Of a stretch of DNA of 33,657 bases, positions 33,237-33,657 are shown piece after piece (position 1 is the first letter of the stretch; every line of letters starts with the position of its first letter). The stretch spans positions 1 to 33,657 of the forward strand of contig CBIFWW010000014.1 of NCBI GenBank assembly GCA_966186435.1, given 5' to 3'. A program made the translations under genes and the position numbers. This stretch comes from CBIFWW01 sp966186435. GTDB taxonomy: Bacteria > Pseudomonadota > Gammaproteobacteria > Enterobacterales > Enterobacteriaceae. A model generated the notes under the pieces. It did not search any database. It worked only from the letters and a program-made list of their open reading frames with translations, and had not been told where the DNA came from.

Positions 33237-33483
33237 TTATTTCTCATACCAAGTGATGACTTTTGGCGGCGCCCCAGCCACAATGCCCGCTATATCAGCA
33301 TCACATTCAGGTCAATCCTACAAACCCAATATGGTTTTTAGAGTCGATAGTAATTCGCGTACCGTGGACCTGTTTTTACTGTTTATTATTCATCCAGGGT
33401 ATAGCAAAGGCAGGAATGGGATTGGCTTTATCACCAAAGCCAAATGTAATACCGGGAATTTGAGAGAGGATTTTCAGGTTCAT
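33237..33483 (-). pseudogene. Possible truncated, frameshifted pgeF-like (laccase-domain) gene
   Basis: An ATG at 33483 with AAGGTGA upstream opens a frame beginning MNLKILSQIPGITFGFGDKA. It meets a TAA at 33378-33376 after 35 codons, but the same frame then continues with KQVHGTRITID and stops at 33309-33307; the +1 frame continues with ECDADIAGIVAGAPPKVIT to 33237. QVHG, then D-A-D and A-P at suitable distances, are the order of motifs in PgeF/YfiH (polyphenol-oxidase domain) proteins. The later metal-binding motifs (ADC, AVHAGW) are absent, so it would be a remnant. Identification is by eye only and could be wrong. Confidence 0.35.
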
Positions 33484-33509
33484 TGTCGGGTCACCTTAAG
33501 AAATATCTG

Positions 33510-33657
33510 TCAGCTATATTTCACAAATTGCCAAGCGGTTATGGCTAACCATACCCAGCCCAGCCCGAATGTAACGGCGGTTTTATAGCAGCGCCGCCAG
33601 GCCAAAAACACAATTACCCCGGCTAAGATTGTCAGGCTCCAGGAGCAGGCCGCAATC
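33510..33657 (-). CDS. C-terminal end of a small hypothetical membrane protein (partial)
   Basis: An open frame of 49 codons enters from the right edge and ends at TGA (33512-33510). It has two hydrophobic stretches, LTILAGVIVFLAW and FGLGWVWLAITAW, separated by RRCYKT, then a FVKYS end. It lies 26 bases upstream of the pgeF-like remnant's start on the same strand. The family is not recognised; its start is outside the window. Confidence 0.35.
   Translation of the reverse strand, partial: IAACSWSLTILAGVIVFLAWRRCYKTAVTFGLGWVWLAITAWQFVKYS

Larger units (their letters stand above)
33164..33657. other. AT-rich right edge with gene remnants
   Basis: This region upstream of ybiU has no intact gene inside the window. 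It holds a broken pgeF-like frame (33237-33483) and the end of a small membrane protein gene (33510-33657), both on the minus strand, and otherwise AT-rich sequence. No integrase, insertion sequence or copy of the tRNA 3' end is visible here. Confidence 0.6.

Noticed and set aside
31739..33657. Prophage or integrative island at tRNA-Arg
   Set aside because: No integrase, insertion sequence, phage gene or second copy of the tRNA 3' end is visible in the window, so an island cannot be claimed, only a suitable location.
1..33657. CRISPR arrays, insertion sequences or rRNA
   Set aside because: No regularly spaced direct repeats, transposase frames or rRNA-like sequence were found on either strand.

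Overview
The window is core chromosome of a gamma-proteobacterium of the order Enterobacterales. Nearly every gene can be matched by residue pattern, length and order to the Escherichia coli accD to yfdC segment. The ccm cytochrome c maturation operon sits between mlaA and yfdC, and CcmH and CcmI are separate proteins instead of the fused E. coli CcmH. This points to a lineage outside Escherichia, perhaps Yersiniaceae or Hafniaceae; the species cannot be fixed by eye.

Layout. (1) 1-4890, minus strand: first codons of folC, then accD, dedA, truA, usg and pdxB (fatty-acid initiation, membrane protein, tRNA pseudouridine, B6 synthesis). (2) 5000-6010, plus: flk. (3) 6037-8662, minus: MFS gene yfcJ behind an elaborately folded 5' leader, then fabB. 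(4) 8832-10832, plus: mnmC. (5) 10880-15530, minus: yfcL, epmC, yfcA, mepA, aroC and prmB. (6) 15702-16253, plus: smrB. (7) 16320-20963, minus: sixA, the anaerobic beta-oxidation pair fadI-fadJ, and yfcZ. (8) 21335-22681, plus: fadL. (9) 22746-30450, minus: mlaA and the complete ccmABCDE-ccmF-dsbE-ccmH-ccmI operon, mostly joined by 4-base ATGA overlaps. (10) 30649-31563, plus: yfdC, followed by tRNA-Arg(CCT), the argW equivalent. (11) 31778-33043, minus: a ybiU-type putative oxygenase gene. The last 600 bases are AT-rich and hold gene remnants.

The genes share several regulatory themes. FadR-type operators lie at fabB (with a FabR palindrome), fadI-fadJ and fadL, so synthesis of unsaturated fatty acid, uptake of fatty acid and its anaerobic degradation appear to be under linked control. 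CRP-type sites lie between yfcZ and fadL and upstream of ybiU; the latter sits at exactly -41.5 from a predicted start, a class II arrangement.

The best candidate for something undescribed is the yfcJ leader (about 7230-7386). A promoter starts transcription at the first base pairs of an 8-bp stem that closes a multi-branched structure. A separate 7-bp hairpin downstream buries the yfcJ ribosome binding site. This is the architecture of a riboswitch or other cis-regulatory RNA, and I could not match it to a class I know. Other points of interest are a broken gene resembling pgeF at the right edge, an inverted repeat joining the 3' end of tRNA-Arg to its downstream flank, and a short open frame with an ideal ribosome binding site between fadI and yfcZ.
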